NCBI GenBank assembly: GCA_902806575.1
Contig: CADCXD010000011.1
Location: 682,001 to 746,000, forward strand
Source: Jackrogersella multiformis
Lineage: Eukaryota > Ascomycota > Sordariomycetes > Xylariales > Hypoxylaceae
Direction: 5' to 3'
Length of the DNA: 64,000 nt
The position numbers and the translations under genes are program-made. This document shows, in pieces, positions 24,556 through 36,740 of this stretch (position 1 is its first letter; every line of letters starts with the position of its first letter). Under the pieces are notes generated by a model. The model saw nothing but the letters and a program-made list of their open reading frames with translations. It ran no database searches and was not told where the DNA came from.

Positions 24556-25767
24556 TTAGACTTTTCGCTCGTTGGAAATCGTTAAATTGACAGACGAAGG
24601 CGCCGCATCCTTCTCCGGCGCTCCTCTCCAAAAAGGTTCCACGCCCATCTCCCGGAACCTCCTCGCTTCGTAACTGTTCGTGGCGGCCCAATTACTGATA
24701 AACATGACCAAGACCACCAAGGCGATGCCTACGCTCGCCACCAGGGGCGCGATGATGGAAAACACCGTGAACCCGTAGCTCACGTTCTGGAAGGACTCGT
24801 CCTGCTGCAGCCTCTCGACGCCGAGGCCGACCTGCATCGCCGTCAGCACGATCACCACGTAACCCAGGATCGTGGCTAGCGCGCCGAAGTTGTCGCTGAT
24901 CAGGTCGCCGTACATGGCGTGGGACGCGACCTTGGAGTACCCGCGCAGCACGTAGCCTTTGCGGATCCGGTACACCTTGTTCAGCCGGCTCAGGCGCAGC
25001 TCGCCGTACCAGTACCGCGGGTTGACGGTGGCGTAGCAGTGGTTCTCCAGGATCTCGCCCGAGACCGCCTTCCATTGCGCCCACTCGAGGTACGACGGCA
25101 GCAGCCCCTTATCCTTGGCCAGTCTGAAGTCGCTCTCGTACGCGACGAGAGCGGCGTACGAGAACAGGAAGCCTCGCGCGCAGTCCGCCAGCTTGCGGTC
25201 GGGGATGATGTGCGCGCTCCAGAAATCCGGGTCTAGGAGGTAGAGCGGGATGGGCTTGAGGAAGATGCGGTTCTTCGACCATACGAGGTGGAGCTCCGGG
25301 TCCTCGGTGATGGCGATGTCTCGCGACATGAGAACCTGGTGGTCTGCGCAGCACTTCGGGTTAGTATCTTGAGCGCAACACTGGATGCTGTCACTTGAGA
25401 CGCTGATATAAATTTTGCGCTTCGGCAAAAAGCGCTAATATGCTAAGCAGATGGTGATACTCACTGCGCACTGATTAGCATACATACTAAACAGAGAGTA
25501 AAAGGTAGCGACATGTACGTACCGCAGTTGCCGGGGTGGCATTGGGCGACCGCATACCCAAAGCCAATCCTGGATCTTGTTTAATCTATCAACGACGAGT
25601 TCTTGTGCGAGGAACTCTGGTCCAAGTTGAGGGACAATGATCTGGTCATATTTTTCGCGATGAGAAGCCGGAAGCAGAACTGTGAAGTCTTCCGTGAAGT
25701 CTGCCAAGCCTGATTTCCATTCCGGCCTAAGCACTCGGGTCGTGAAAGGTATAGGCGACGAAGCCAT
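24556..25767 (-). CDS. Fungal two-TM protein of unknown function (DUF6601-like)
   Basis: Exon 1 runs from 25767 to about 25520 (MASSPIPFTTRVLRPEW... GRPMPPRQL); the second part runs from about 25345 to 24556 (HQVLMSRDIAITEDPELHLVW... to ISNERKV). The second part has LHLVWSKNRIFLKPIP, a block of conserved aromatic residues, and two C-terminal membrane segments (about GALATILGYVVIVLTAMQVGLG and VFSIIAPLVASVGIALVVLVMFI). I recognise this as a broad fungal family of unknown function, some members of which were misnamed subtilisin-like protease; no protease motif is present. The join between the two parts is not resolved: donors GTACGT or GTACAT and acceptors CGAAG or CGCAG do not give the frame-preserving, family-like join PPRQLHHQVL with a GT donor. 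A short middle exon, a non-canonical site or a 1-nt defect are all possible. Confidence 0.7.
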
Positions 25768-27539
25768 TTTGACACAATTAATGAATTATAAACTGCGCAA
25801 GCGGCTTTTGAGGATCGTGATATTCGGTTCAAAAATACTGGAGAGGTGTAGCTATTTGAGCCTCAATACGAAGCGGGAAGGAGTTGGGTCTTGCATTTCT
25901 TGCTCATATGATAATAGTGGCTTGCCTAAAATACCTACATATACCTACATGGATGTGTTCAGCTAGGTACCTAGTGTATTAAATTCTTATGTGATATTGA
26001 TAGGACTTCCTCACCTTTAATTTACCCTACCTAACCTAGGGCCGTTCCGTCTCCAATGGGGTGAAGCAGGCCCCGAATGACCACTCAGATTAGATATCGT
26101 CGGCGACAGGGGTCACGGCCTAGTGTACACTAGTGTAGTGCACACTCCCGCCAAGAGGGAAACGCATAAATGGGAAATGGGACTTTGTATCCACTCTACC
26201 TAGGTACCTATGGAGATATCGAACATAGGGCTGCTGTTTACCGGTACTGTGTAAGCATTAAGATTTTATCTTTCCATACCTACCTAGGTATTTAATAGCT
26301 TAATATATCTTCATCATGGTGGAGTTGATAAATGAAAAGTCCCATTTATGACTACCTAGTGTACTTAGGTAGGTAGGCGAGAGCCCACCTATTAGTGAAT
26401 TCGCTGGTTAATTTTATGTTGTGCCTTATCCTAGCGGAGAATGAGTTATGCTACGTGAACGTTGCTTTTTAGAACGTCATTCAGGTGTTAAATATCGCAT
26501 AATATCGGTTGAGAATCTTGGGACTAAATACATAATGCTTAAACCGTAGAAACAATGTATCTAGGTAGTTTATACTGTGCATTTATATCCTTTCAAACAG
26601 TTATTTAAGTAACTTATACGCGTTATAGCTTGTAATAAGTGCTGATTAAGTAATCAGGGGATAGCCTGTTGACAGCATAGTTTAAAAATAGTATCGTTAT
26701 GACTGACTGTCCCCACTTAGTCCGAAGCTCTAGCCGTTACGCTTGGGCTTTAGTATAGTGGGCCGGAAATCTCTACCAGATTTAAACCTTACCTGCCTAC
26801 CCCGACTATGCAAAAGCTGCCAGTTTCATTTCATCTACCTAGGTACCTACATACATAATACCTACCACCTTTTCTAAAAGGGGATATGCCATCTCAAGCT
26901 GATGTGTACAGCCAGTCTATTCATTTTACATAAACCCTCGAGGTCTCAAATAATACCTACTTATTTATCTACCTACCGGTAGGTACCTAGGTACCTAAGT
27001 TAGTAAGAGGTATGCTTTCTGTCATGTAACAACTAATCGGCTGAGTCTCAGTAATCGGAAAACATCTACTTACCTGGTATGTATGTGTATACTAATGATT
27101 ACTTACCTACTACTATGTAGGTAATCAGCTGCGTAGCATTAGGCAAATATTGAGCACCATCATCCATGCTATTCCAGTTAAAATTGAAGCTAAGAGAGCG
27201 GACCGGCCTGACATGGCTTAAATGATCTAGGGGATATTTTAGTGCTGATGGGCTGATAAAACTGCGGCAATCGTGATAATTTAGGACGAAACGGTCAGCC
27301 GCACGCGGAATGAAACCATGCTCGCGCCATCCGATTTGTTACAGGTGGACCTTCTCAAAATGCCCATCCCCTAGAGGAATAAGGGATTGGGGGCCGTTCC
27401 GCAAGTCCTGGCTGCTTACCTAACATTGGGTTATCCATTGTGTAGATCCGTCGATGGCATATAACTCGTGACGTCCCATCGCGGGATAGTCTAGGTTAGA
27501 AATCTGCTGAAGAGTCTTTGGTTCTGTAATCGTGTCGCC
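25768..27539. other. Intergenic, dense in TACCTAGGTA palindromes
   Basis: Head-to-head spacer between the two-TM gene (-) and the NLR gene (+). It is the part of the window densest in the CCTAGG/GGTACC palindrome family, with copies near 25966, 26200, 26280, 26352, 26836 and a long one at 26968-27000. It also has a GTGTACAC palindrome near 26125. No coding frame recognised. Confidence 0.65.
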
Positions 27540-30500
27540 ATGTCTTTACATCGCTCAGTGACGACGCGGAAAGTCCCATCGGGGCCTGCGAAACGGAAGA
27601 AGGACTACGATATCGTCCACCAGGGAATTAAAGAGCTTTACCCACTTGACAAGTCCAGTGTCGAGCCGGAAATCGAGTAAGTTCATATAGGTGGCGGCGT
27701 GCAACGTGAACGCCCTATTTCTGACATCTCACAGCATTGTCTTTGTGCCCGGTCTGGGAGCTCATCCGGAGGATAGCTGGAAGTCGGAGAGCACCGGTTT
27801 CAACTGGACAACAGACGGTCTAGTTAGAGACTTTCCACGAGCGCGTATTCTGCTGTACATGTACGAATCAGCATGGACTGGCTCTCTTAAGGTGAAGCAG
27901 TTCATGAGCAATATTGCTATGACCTTGCTTAATGGGCTGAGTAGCAAGAGAGAGGTATGCAAATCCTGAAGGACTCACCGTCGTGTTCCATATCCTAATC
28001 TGCTTATACTAGGGCCGCATACAACGACGCCCGATCGTCTTTATTGGCCATAGTATGGGTGGACTCGTAATTGCCAAGGCGATAACCATCGCGGACTCTA
28101 GACGGGATAAATTCCCCGTCATGTTCGAGGCTATCGCGGCGGCCATCTTCTTCGGAACACCCTTTAACGGAGCTCCTGCTGCGTCAGCAGCTGCCATGTA
28201 CGCATTTTGCGCCGAGAAGATTGGCACAGCCTACTCATCCAAACTACTGGACCTGATGAAACCCGGAGACGAAGGGCTTCGTGAACTAAAGCACGAATTT
28301 ATGCGCCTGGTAGTGAAGCTGAGCCCCAAGATCGAATTGATGTGTTTTTACGAAGAGCAACCGACCGACTTTTCCAAGATGGCTGGTCTACCTAGCCTCT
28401 TCGGCTTGAGCAAACTTGCAATCCCGAAATCATTCGCCGAGTTTGTTACCCGTGACTCTGCGACGCTCCCAGGTGTTGAAGAACAAGGCCTAGCAGCTAA
28501 TCATCGGGATCTTGTCAAGTTCGAGGGACCAAAGGATGATCAGTGGACCCAATATGTCAAAGACCCTCTGAAGAAAATAATCCACGGTGCCCAGTTAGCA
28601 GTTAAAAATCGGTTGAATTCCGTCCGTGACATCGATCGGTCAATGATCACCAGTATCATGGAAACATTGGATAGCGTACAGATTGTTAAGAAGCGCAGGG
28701 CTCTCGCGCAGATATTTACGCTGTCTTCTTGGATCACGAAGGAAGCTGAGTATAAAGAATGGTTACACGATCCCGAAACGAATGTCGAGGCCTCCGTAAT
28801 CCGCAACGGGGATTGTCTGTGGATTCGGGGACCAGAAGGTAGAGGAAAGACCAGTGCCTCCTTAGCTACCATCGAAGAGATCGAGAAGGTTAAGGAGAAG
28901 GACTCAATCCTTCTTGCGTATTTCTTCTGTGATCTGGCGCCAGATTATTCTACGGCTGAGGATCTTCTCAGGAGCCTTATCACACAGCTAATCGACCAGC
29001 AAGAGTCGCTCGCTTCTTATGCGAAAATATTCTCCAAGAGGAAGGGTGAAGGGAGCAAGTCGCAAGCGCAGGTAACTGTAGAAAATCTGTGGCAAACCCT
29101 CCAGGACATGCTTACGGATGAATTTATCGGGAGTAAGGTTATCTTTATTTTGAATAACCTACATGTACTTCCCGAGGACTCAGATTCTACTATCAAGCTG
29201 ATGAAGTACCTGAACGCCGAGCTTCGAAGCAGCATAAACAACACGGACACGAAACGGGTCTCGACGAGATGGATGATCACAAGCAGGGAGGCTCACAACA
29301 TTGGCGAAGCACTCAAAATCGATGGTGTCCGCCTTGTCGATCTCGAAGATGAGAAGTATGGCGACCAGGTTCAGATGGCACTACGAAAACGTGCTAAAGA
29401 GCAGGTCGCAACACTGGAGAAGGAAAAGAATTACAACAAAGCGCTTGCGTATTTCGCCAGCAGTCTTATTGGCAAGCGTGCGCAGAACACCCAGTGGATC
29501 GATATCACATGTGTCCAACTACAAGAGCTTCCGCAAGCCGACAACGATCTCAATGTGCGACGAGTGCTCGAGAAGATGCCTCAAGATCTGACAACGCTTT
29601 TGAACAACGCGTGGCTTTCAATTCTCAAGGCCAACGAAGCTGATGTCGAGAAGATCAAGGAGATGCTACGAGCTCTTGTTTTGACATACGAAGATCCTAC
29701 CGAGGCAGAGTTGGGCGTTCTCGCCGGGCTCTGCTCGAACGAGGAGGAGAAGGCGGAGCTCCGGAGGTTCATCGAGAAGTGCAAGCCGCTGTTGGTTATC
29801 AAGCGAGCGAATAATACGATCAGTTTCATGAACATCGTGGTCAAGACACATCTCCTTGAAAATGCTAAACAACTTCTCGGGATGTCAAACGAGGAAAAGA
29901 AATGGCAACACGGTGTTCTCGCGCTTCGGTCATTCTCACATTTGAACGAAGTCTTCGATTTTCCTGTTGCGGAGAAACCGGAAAGCGAGGAGGCTGCAAA
30001 TGAAGACGAAGACAAGAACGACGAAGATGGCGAGGCTAGCCAGGATGGAGAAAATGCCGATGATGGTGATGAGGAAGAGGGGGAGCACGAGGAAGAGGGA
30101 GAGGGAGAAGACGATGGAAGTGACACCGAATGGTCTAGCGATGAAGAAAATGAAGAAGGGGACCCTGAGGCTGATGTCCTTCGAGACCTAGCTCGTAAGT
30201 CGAATCTTGAAACACTGTATTTGAGCCTATCTTTGGGATAGGGGTTCAGTCTTCACTCGGACACTTAGTGTCTCTTATTCTCTGACGAGAAAACGCTGAC
30301 TTGACTACTACAGTGCCCTACACAGTCAAGTATTGGCTTCGTCACGCTAGTAAGGCTACGCGTGAGATTGCTGAAGACTTGAGCTTGGAAGAAGCCTTCT
30401 GGAAGCCCGATTCAATGATACGACATCGTTGGCTTGTGGAGTATTCCCGCATGACTAGTACTTACGACGGATTCGAGTATAAGACATTAACAGGTTTACG

Positions 30501-33500
30501 TATGTTTGATTAACTCTCTTCAATACCTCTACCATATACGGATTTTGCTTGGGGATCTTGGGCCTGTGGGACAGGGCTCACGATTCACATGCATACCCGG
30601 CCCATCCTATATTTCATGATTGCTGATTCATGAGCCTATAGATATTGCCTCTTCCGTCGGGTTTAGGGAACTTGTCGCAGCGCTAATTAGAAACGGCTAC
30701 GAGGACCAGGTCCAGATACGTGACTCGTTGGTGAACTCGCCGGTAAGAATGTATGGAACTCTTGTCTCAGCTACTTGCTGACCCCTGTCGTATCTAGTTA
30801 CACTTCGCGGCCTTCTTCGGGCGCCCAAAGATCGTCGAGCTATTACTCGACAAGGGTGCCGTGATCGACGATGGAGATGAAATTCAAAATCAGACGCCCC
30901 TGCACATGGCTGCTTTCGGAGGTCATGTCGAAGTTATGAAAAAGTTGCTATTGAGAGGAGCGAATGCTAACGCGACATCGAACGACATCGGACCGATAGT
31001 AAACGCGGCGATATCTTCAGGCAACCGAGCATGTGTCGAATTACTTGTCGAACGCGGTGTCTCGTTGACGATAGATCGAGACGACCTCGACGCTCCCTTG
31101 GCACTCGCCGCACTGTTGTCCGACATTTCCATGTTTGAATATCTAATTGAAAAGTATGCGGACAGGCTACCCGCCGAAGAGTATAGCAAAGCCTTTGTCA
31201 AGGCTGGGGAGGCAGGCCGGATTGAAGTTTTCAATAAGCTACTCGAGTTCGAGCACAGCGAAGAATATTTCCAGAAGGCTCTCGACGCGGCTGTTGAAGA
31301 ATGGAACTGGGATATTGTCACGATCCTCCTAGAGAAGCATACTGGACTTAACTGCGATGATGCCTTCTACAAAGCGGCTACATGTACCGAGCTTCAAGAT
31401 AAACTTCTTGAGGTAATTTGGGATTACACCGCCGGATCGATAAGTCAGGAAACGCTCAACCAGTCTCTCTACGATGCCACCGATAGAGAAAAGGAATCTA
31501 CGGTGAAGGTGCTCCTAGAAAAGTTCGGGGCGGACCCCAATGCTACCGGCGAAGAGTGAGTAGATACATCATAAACATTCTACATGGAGAGTTACTAACA
31601 GGGTCAAAGATACGGTAATGCACTGACTGCCGCCGCATACGATGGCACGATGAGTATCATCCAAATGCTCCTGGCTGCTGGTGCCAATGTAAACGCACCC
31701 GAGGGATGGCCCATTCAGATTGCCGCCGCCGAAGGCCACTATGATGTCGTTGTGGAACTTCTCAATCATGGGGCCGATGTGAACGCTTTCACCGAGAACA
31801 AAAACTTCGAGGCAGGGACTGCGATTCAGGGGGCATGCGAAGCGGGTAAGACAGATGTAGTCGCCCTGCTTCTCGAACACAATGCAGACCCCAACCTCGG
31901 CGGAGGCTGTGATGCACCACCCGTGTTGGCAACAACAATACGGGCAGAAGAGGAGATCCTCAAGCTTCTGGTCAACGCAAAAGCGCACCTAGACGTGTTA
32001 GGGGGCGAAGAAACTTCGGGTACACCGTTGATTTCTGTCGCTCAATATATGCCCCTGTCGTCGCTACAGCTAATGCTCGATGCCGGCGCTGACATCAATC
32101 TCCCGGATATCGATGGGGATACTCCTCTCATTGTAGCCTCATTCAGGGGTGACGAAGCAGCAGTTTCGTTCTTGCTTGATAGCGGGGCTGACATTATGCA
32201 TTCGAATAAAAATGGAGTTAATGCTATCCAGCAAGCAGTCGAGAGAAATAATATAGAAACTTCGAAAGTCCTCGTCGACCGCCTTTCGATACTACTAAGG
32301 GCCCTGAAGACTTCCATGGACTCCGGTAACGCTGAAGTCGCCAGTGTTGTTCGGGGCGCGTTCAGCAAGCCGCAAGAGCTCAACTATGACGATGAACCGC
32401 AAGAAACTCCTTCTAATGACGGTGCAGACGATCATGGTGGTGAGAATGCCGAAGAAGCCTCTAGAGCCCCCGATAATAATAAAAGCGTCTCCGAAAACCC
32501 CTCTAATGGTGGGCATCAAGGGACGTTCTTCGACTCTAGGTCTGCTGAAAACAACCCCCAGGAAACCGACACCATGGGCTTCGCACAAATTTCTGATCAG
32601 CTCAAAACCGCTTTAGCCACCCAGGCAGCGATGTGGAATAATTTAACAAACAAGTCTCCAACGGAAGCTTCCGTCGGGGCTGAACAGTCAACTTACCAAC
32701 CAGGTGGGCAAGGGGAGAGAGAAAAAGATTATCAACTCGACGAACAAGTGGTACACGATCAAGTTAATGAACAACCTCCCCAAGACACGGGGATTGGGAC
32801 GTGGACACAAGAAATAACCCAAGGTCTGAGTGAGCCAGTCTCACTGGCTGTCGAATTGCCATCACAGGATTATATCAAGAGGAAGCCAGCACCAAGTATT
32901 CCCTACGCCTCTCAGGCTCAATATAATCAAACCCCTTCCCCGCAGCCGTCAGAATCATCCGCCGGGCGTTTCCAGGCAACACCGCCAGCTAGTACCAGCG
33001 AGCAGATCGTAGCTCCGTACCGGCCGAGTAACGAGGCCGCCCCTCAACCCTCCGCCTCTTACCAAAACGCGCATTCGTACCAGCAAAATCAATCGTCGAT
33101 CCCGCAGACACAGTATCAAAACTCGTCCCAGTACCAGAACAGCAATACCATATACGACGGCTCGGACTACGGCGGCCCGGCCCAATACCAGCCACCCAAG
33201 AGCCAGTATCCCGCCCAGAAACCTACGTACGCCCCTTACAACCCAAACTCGTACAGCCAGCCGCAGCAGCAGCCCAGCCAGACGGCCGCGTATAACGGGC
33301 CGTCGTTCCAGCAGCAGCAAGACTGGCAGCAGCAGCAGCCTCAGGGGTTCTACGACAACGCCCCCGTGCAGCAGTACGCGGATAACCAGTTCGGCGGAGC
33401 GGATTGGGACCAGTCGCGCCCGCCGCTCAAGACGCAGAGGTCGTCGTTCTTCGCCGGCGGCGTGAAGAATACCCTCGACAAGGCGAAGTTCATGGGGAAC

Positions 33501-33521
33501 GGCATGTTCAACCGGAAGTAA
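27540..33521 (+). CDS. NLR-type receptor: esterase-like, NACHT-like, ankyrin, prion-like tail
   Basis: Seven exons (27540-27676, 27735-27954, 28013-30194, 30314-30499, 30642-30742, 30798-31555, 31610-33521) give 1831 aa. Residues 46-290: alpha/beta-hydrolase of the SesB/PGAP1-like kind, with IVFVPGLGAHPEDSW (47-61), GHSMGG (nucleophile Ser133) and NHRDLVKF (His283). About 300-850: STAND/NACHT-like NTPase with P-loop GPEGRGKT (392-399); the Walker B position reads VIFILNN (495-501), lacking the usual Asp. About 660-720: a Glu/Asp-rich linker. About 905-1430: ankyrin repeats such as TPLHMAAFGGHVEVMKKLLLRGA. About 1433-1831: disordered, with a Q/N/Y/P-rich segment (about 1664-1800) and a short final FFAGGVKNTLDKAKF stretch. 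Fungal proteins of this layout act in non-self recognition and regulated cell death; that role is inferred here. Every splice join restores domain sequence (for example TGL|HIASSVGF). Confidence 0.92.
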
Positions 33522-34750
33522 GGTATGGTGGTTAGAGCCAGTCCGCGAAGATTGTATGATAAGCTCGCATATAAGACTGGAGTTTGATGAATGAAAATGG
33601 GTATGTAGGTAATGTTCATGTGGTACACATAGTAGGAAGGGTTTCACGTGTAATAATGTCTCTTGGATGGTTTATGTAATGGTTAGGAGATGAGGAAAAC
33701 TATCAGACTTAATTCAATTTATTTTTACTATTTATACCTGGTTTGTATCGTGAAAACTTCTTTGGTGATATATAACTTGGTATTCCACGATGGCCAGTAA
33801 GATGATATACGTAAACCTTAGGTACCTACCGAAGACAGAATCCTCAACTTGGCGACTGAAACAGCACCATTAATAGCAGGTAGCATATCGTGATTACATG
33901 ACGAGGATAAAAAGGCGGTTCTGTATAGTTACGCCGCAAAAAGCTCTAAGCTACCTAGGTATCTAATACTTTAATGATGTTAGTTTGCTTCGTTTCTACG
34001 GATATAGGTGTGAAAACAGGTAACCCACGGAGGTTATTACTTCCCTATCCCCTAAGCACTACAAGACTATCTATCGCCGCTCTTCGACCTGAAGGTTTCC
34101 CGCATATATATACCTCACGCCATCGATACTTACATAACATTCAACCTAAGGTCATTAGCTACCATCGTTTAAATGATTATGTAAACTTGTACGGGCTTAA
34201 GCTAAAGACCAGCCGCCCCTTTCCTCGCTAATATCCAGCGATGAAGACATACGTGAAAGTCTATAGGTAAACGATATTTCTCAGAACAGGTTTACTTAAA
34301 TATACCATATACGAGACTTATACTAGATATATGAATGATAAGGGAAGTCTTTCCTACATATATATTCCTGCCGAGACAGTGTAATATATTATCCTCCTCA
34401 TCCATCTTCTCTCGCCGCCGCGCACAACTTTTTCGGGACAATTTTACAGAGAACTCCTCACCAAACCCTTTTTCTCTCCTGATTCTTAACTATAACAACT
34501 TCTAATCATCTTCAACCCTGTCCATGAAAGTCCAGAAAAGAAACCTTATAAATTATCAACAAAAGTACGTACCTGTCTAAAATATCGCTTCTCCACACCC
34601 TTTTCAATATCTTCCACAAGCACTACTTTCGCACACCTAATAGTTTATATTTTCTTTTACTTTTAGGTCATTACCGAAATTTTAAACACTGAATTTCTTT
34701 ACTCGACACAATACTATCTAAATCCTAGTATAAACTCTAAGACAGGAAGT
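33522..34750. other. Intergenic, no gene seen
   Basis: 3' side of the NLR gene and promoter side of the next small gene. Palindromes near 33819 and 33953. From about 34390 to 34740 the DNA is CT- and A-rich, as in the leaders of the next two family genes. Confidence 0.55.
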
Positions 34751-35461
34751 ATGACGCCTAAGAAGCGATCAGGCAGCCACACAAACAAGAGATTTACCCA
34801 TCGACGTTATCCAGGTGTCGATGTTAATTTTAGCCTCGTCGCCAGGGATTCCAGCTCTATGATCTTCCATAGCCCTTCGACTCTCTCCCGTACTTCGGAT
34901 GCTATGGGTTTCAGTAACTTATCTGCTAGCCGAGAACACCTGAACGCCGAATCTCACTCAGATCCCTCTCCCGTTGAGCCCCTTGCACCAGAGATCACAC
35001 TAGAGCAGGTTTATGGCTACTTCCCTTCTATCGAGGTCGACGGGCCGGCAGTGACGTCCAATACCAGCAAGCCAACCTGCTCGTTGACCCACGAAGGCTC
35101 TCTTGACCTACAAACTCCAACTCAGTCCTACGGGACGCCGCTAGCGAACCGGGATTCTGATTTCCCCATCACGAATGACTTTAGGTACGACACCAGCGGA
35201 CCAGCTTCTAAGCAAAGTCATGATCCTACGCTGAGCGAGTACTACTCGGGCCACTTCATACCGGCAGGGTACTTCTACGTTGAGGGTAAGTTTACGTGTA
35301 TTAGTCTACGAGGATCTTTCCCATACGCTAACGGCACGACAGGAGATCCATTATTCAGAGAATTCACACCATTATCTACATTGCAGCCAACTTTCTCATA
35401 TGATCCAGACTCTCTGTCTGTGGAACCTTCTGACTACGAAGCCCATGACGGCTGCGCATAA
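34751..35461 (+). CDS. Small disordered protein, family gene A, unknown function
   Basis: One open frame of 236 codons, but with a likely 57-nt intron at 35286-35342 (GTAAGT...GCTAAC...ACAG) whose removal leaves 217 aa; the intron is a multiple of three and has no stop, so either form is open. The protein starts MTPKKRSGSHTNKR (basic), then is Ser/Thr/Pro/Asp-rich with no recognised domain and no signal peptide or membrane segment; a nuclear or cytosolic disordered protein is likely. It shares with the next two genes a phase-1 intron placed just after a Gly-forming codon (VEG|DPLF), and TPKK.S near the start resembles gene B. Function unknown. Confidence 0.5.
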   Translation: MTPKKRSGSHTNKRFTHRRYPGVDVNFSLVARDSSSMIFHSPSTLSRTSDAMGFSNLSASREHLNAESHSDPSPVEPLAPEITLEQVYGYFPSIEVDGPAVTSNTSKPTCSLTHEGSLDLQTPTQSYGTPLANRDSDFPITNDFRYDTSGPASKQSHDPTLSEYYSGHFIPAGYFYVEGKFTCISLRGSFPYANGTTGDPLFREFTPLSTLQPTFSYDPDSLSVEPSDYEAHDGCA

Positions 35462-36740
35462 TCACCCAAGGGAGCGGGGCTGAAGCACAAACATGCTGAC
35501 GACAATGCCGGTTTTCACGGGCACCATGGAGCGGACAGCTATCTTAGTTCGGATTAAATAATCATCCCTATCAAGCCAACTTGTTTCATGGAAACCGCCT
35601 AGCCTACTAAACATATGCAAAGAACATGACAGCACATGGGATTTTCTAGGAATTCAGGTACCCTACTAAGATTTTAGAACGAACTCCATCTCTTAATTTT
35701 CTGTGGTTATTAATAAGTGAATCACTACATAGTACATTCACCGTGATCAGATGAGTGAAAAGGGGGTTAGTAGTACATAAGGATCTTGTAATAGGCACCG
35801 AATTACACGTCCGAACTGAATAAACAGGTTAACACATGTAGTAACAGGGGTAATCGTAATTAAAGAACTATTTACCTCTTGCTCTGTCTTTACTATCCAG
35901 CTCATAAGTAATCGATTGTTAAATTAAACCCCTTCCCAAACAGGCCAGGTTTTTTTTGCCTTATGATCAAGGAACAATTTGTTCTTTTTCTGAATATACA
36001 TATAAGTGTAACCCCTGAAGCATGTAAGGCGCGTTTGCTGAGGTGACTACGTTTTCTTACCCAATCTCATCAAATAATACAAATGTATAGATACTACGTA
36101 CCTACCTAAGAACTAATTAAGTATATAAGGTACCTCTTAAGTCCCTAATAAGTTAAATTTCGTTTCAAATACAAATTTCTACTCGGAATTTTATAAAACG
36201 GACTCTATGCTGACTAAATACCTAATCTTACTATTGATATCTTACATAAGAGTTAGAATACCATTGCTAAACAAGTAGATACTGTAATAGACCTTAAGTT
36301 ACTAATTAGAATGAAATATGACAGTTAAGCATGATAAAGACCGAACATATCCCTTAAGATGGGTGCTCAACAACCGGTCAAAACGTTCAAGCCCCACTCA
36401 TGATTAGGGGGTGTGTCATGCCTCGACGTATATACTCCGAGCAACTCGTGGTATTGCCAAAAGATGTACTCATGTCAAAATTCTTGCCAGTGAAAATGAC
36501 CATCATGGCAACCATTTTACTCTTATGCGTTAGCGACCCTCCCAACATATAACCTAAATATCTCCCAGTTCCCAAGGTATTTTTCCATCTCTCCTTTCTC
36601 CTACCACTCTCAACAACACAAGAAACTCACACTTCCTGAGTTAAACTCTTCTTCCCATTAAACCCTTGTATTCGACCATCTCGTCGTTGACAGCGTTCCG
36701 TCTTCTAAATAATTAAGGAATAATCAAGAAATCCTTTAAG
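35462..36740. other. Intergenic, no gene seen
   Basis: AT-rich spacer between family genes A and B, with a T-run near 35950 and a CT/CA-rich leader from about 36580. No coding frame recognised. Confidence 0.55.

Noticed and set aside
32955..33647. 230-codon minus-strand frame opposite the NLR tail
   Set aside because: Mirror of the Gln/Tyr/Pro-rich coding; Leu/Val/Arg-rich with no domain, no start context or splicing signals.
27540..34750. A biosynthetic gene cluster around the NLR and hydrolases
   Set aside because: No polyketide, peptide-synthetase, terpene or tailoring genes; hydrolase, GFA and transporter genes are scattered and mutually unrelated.
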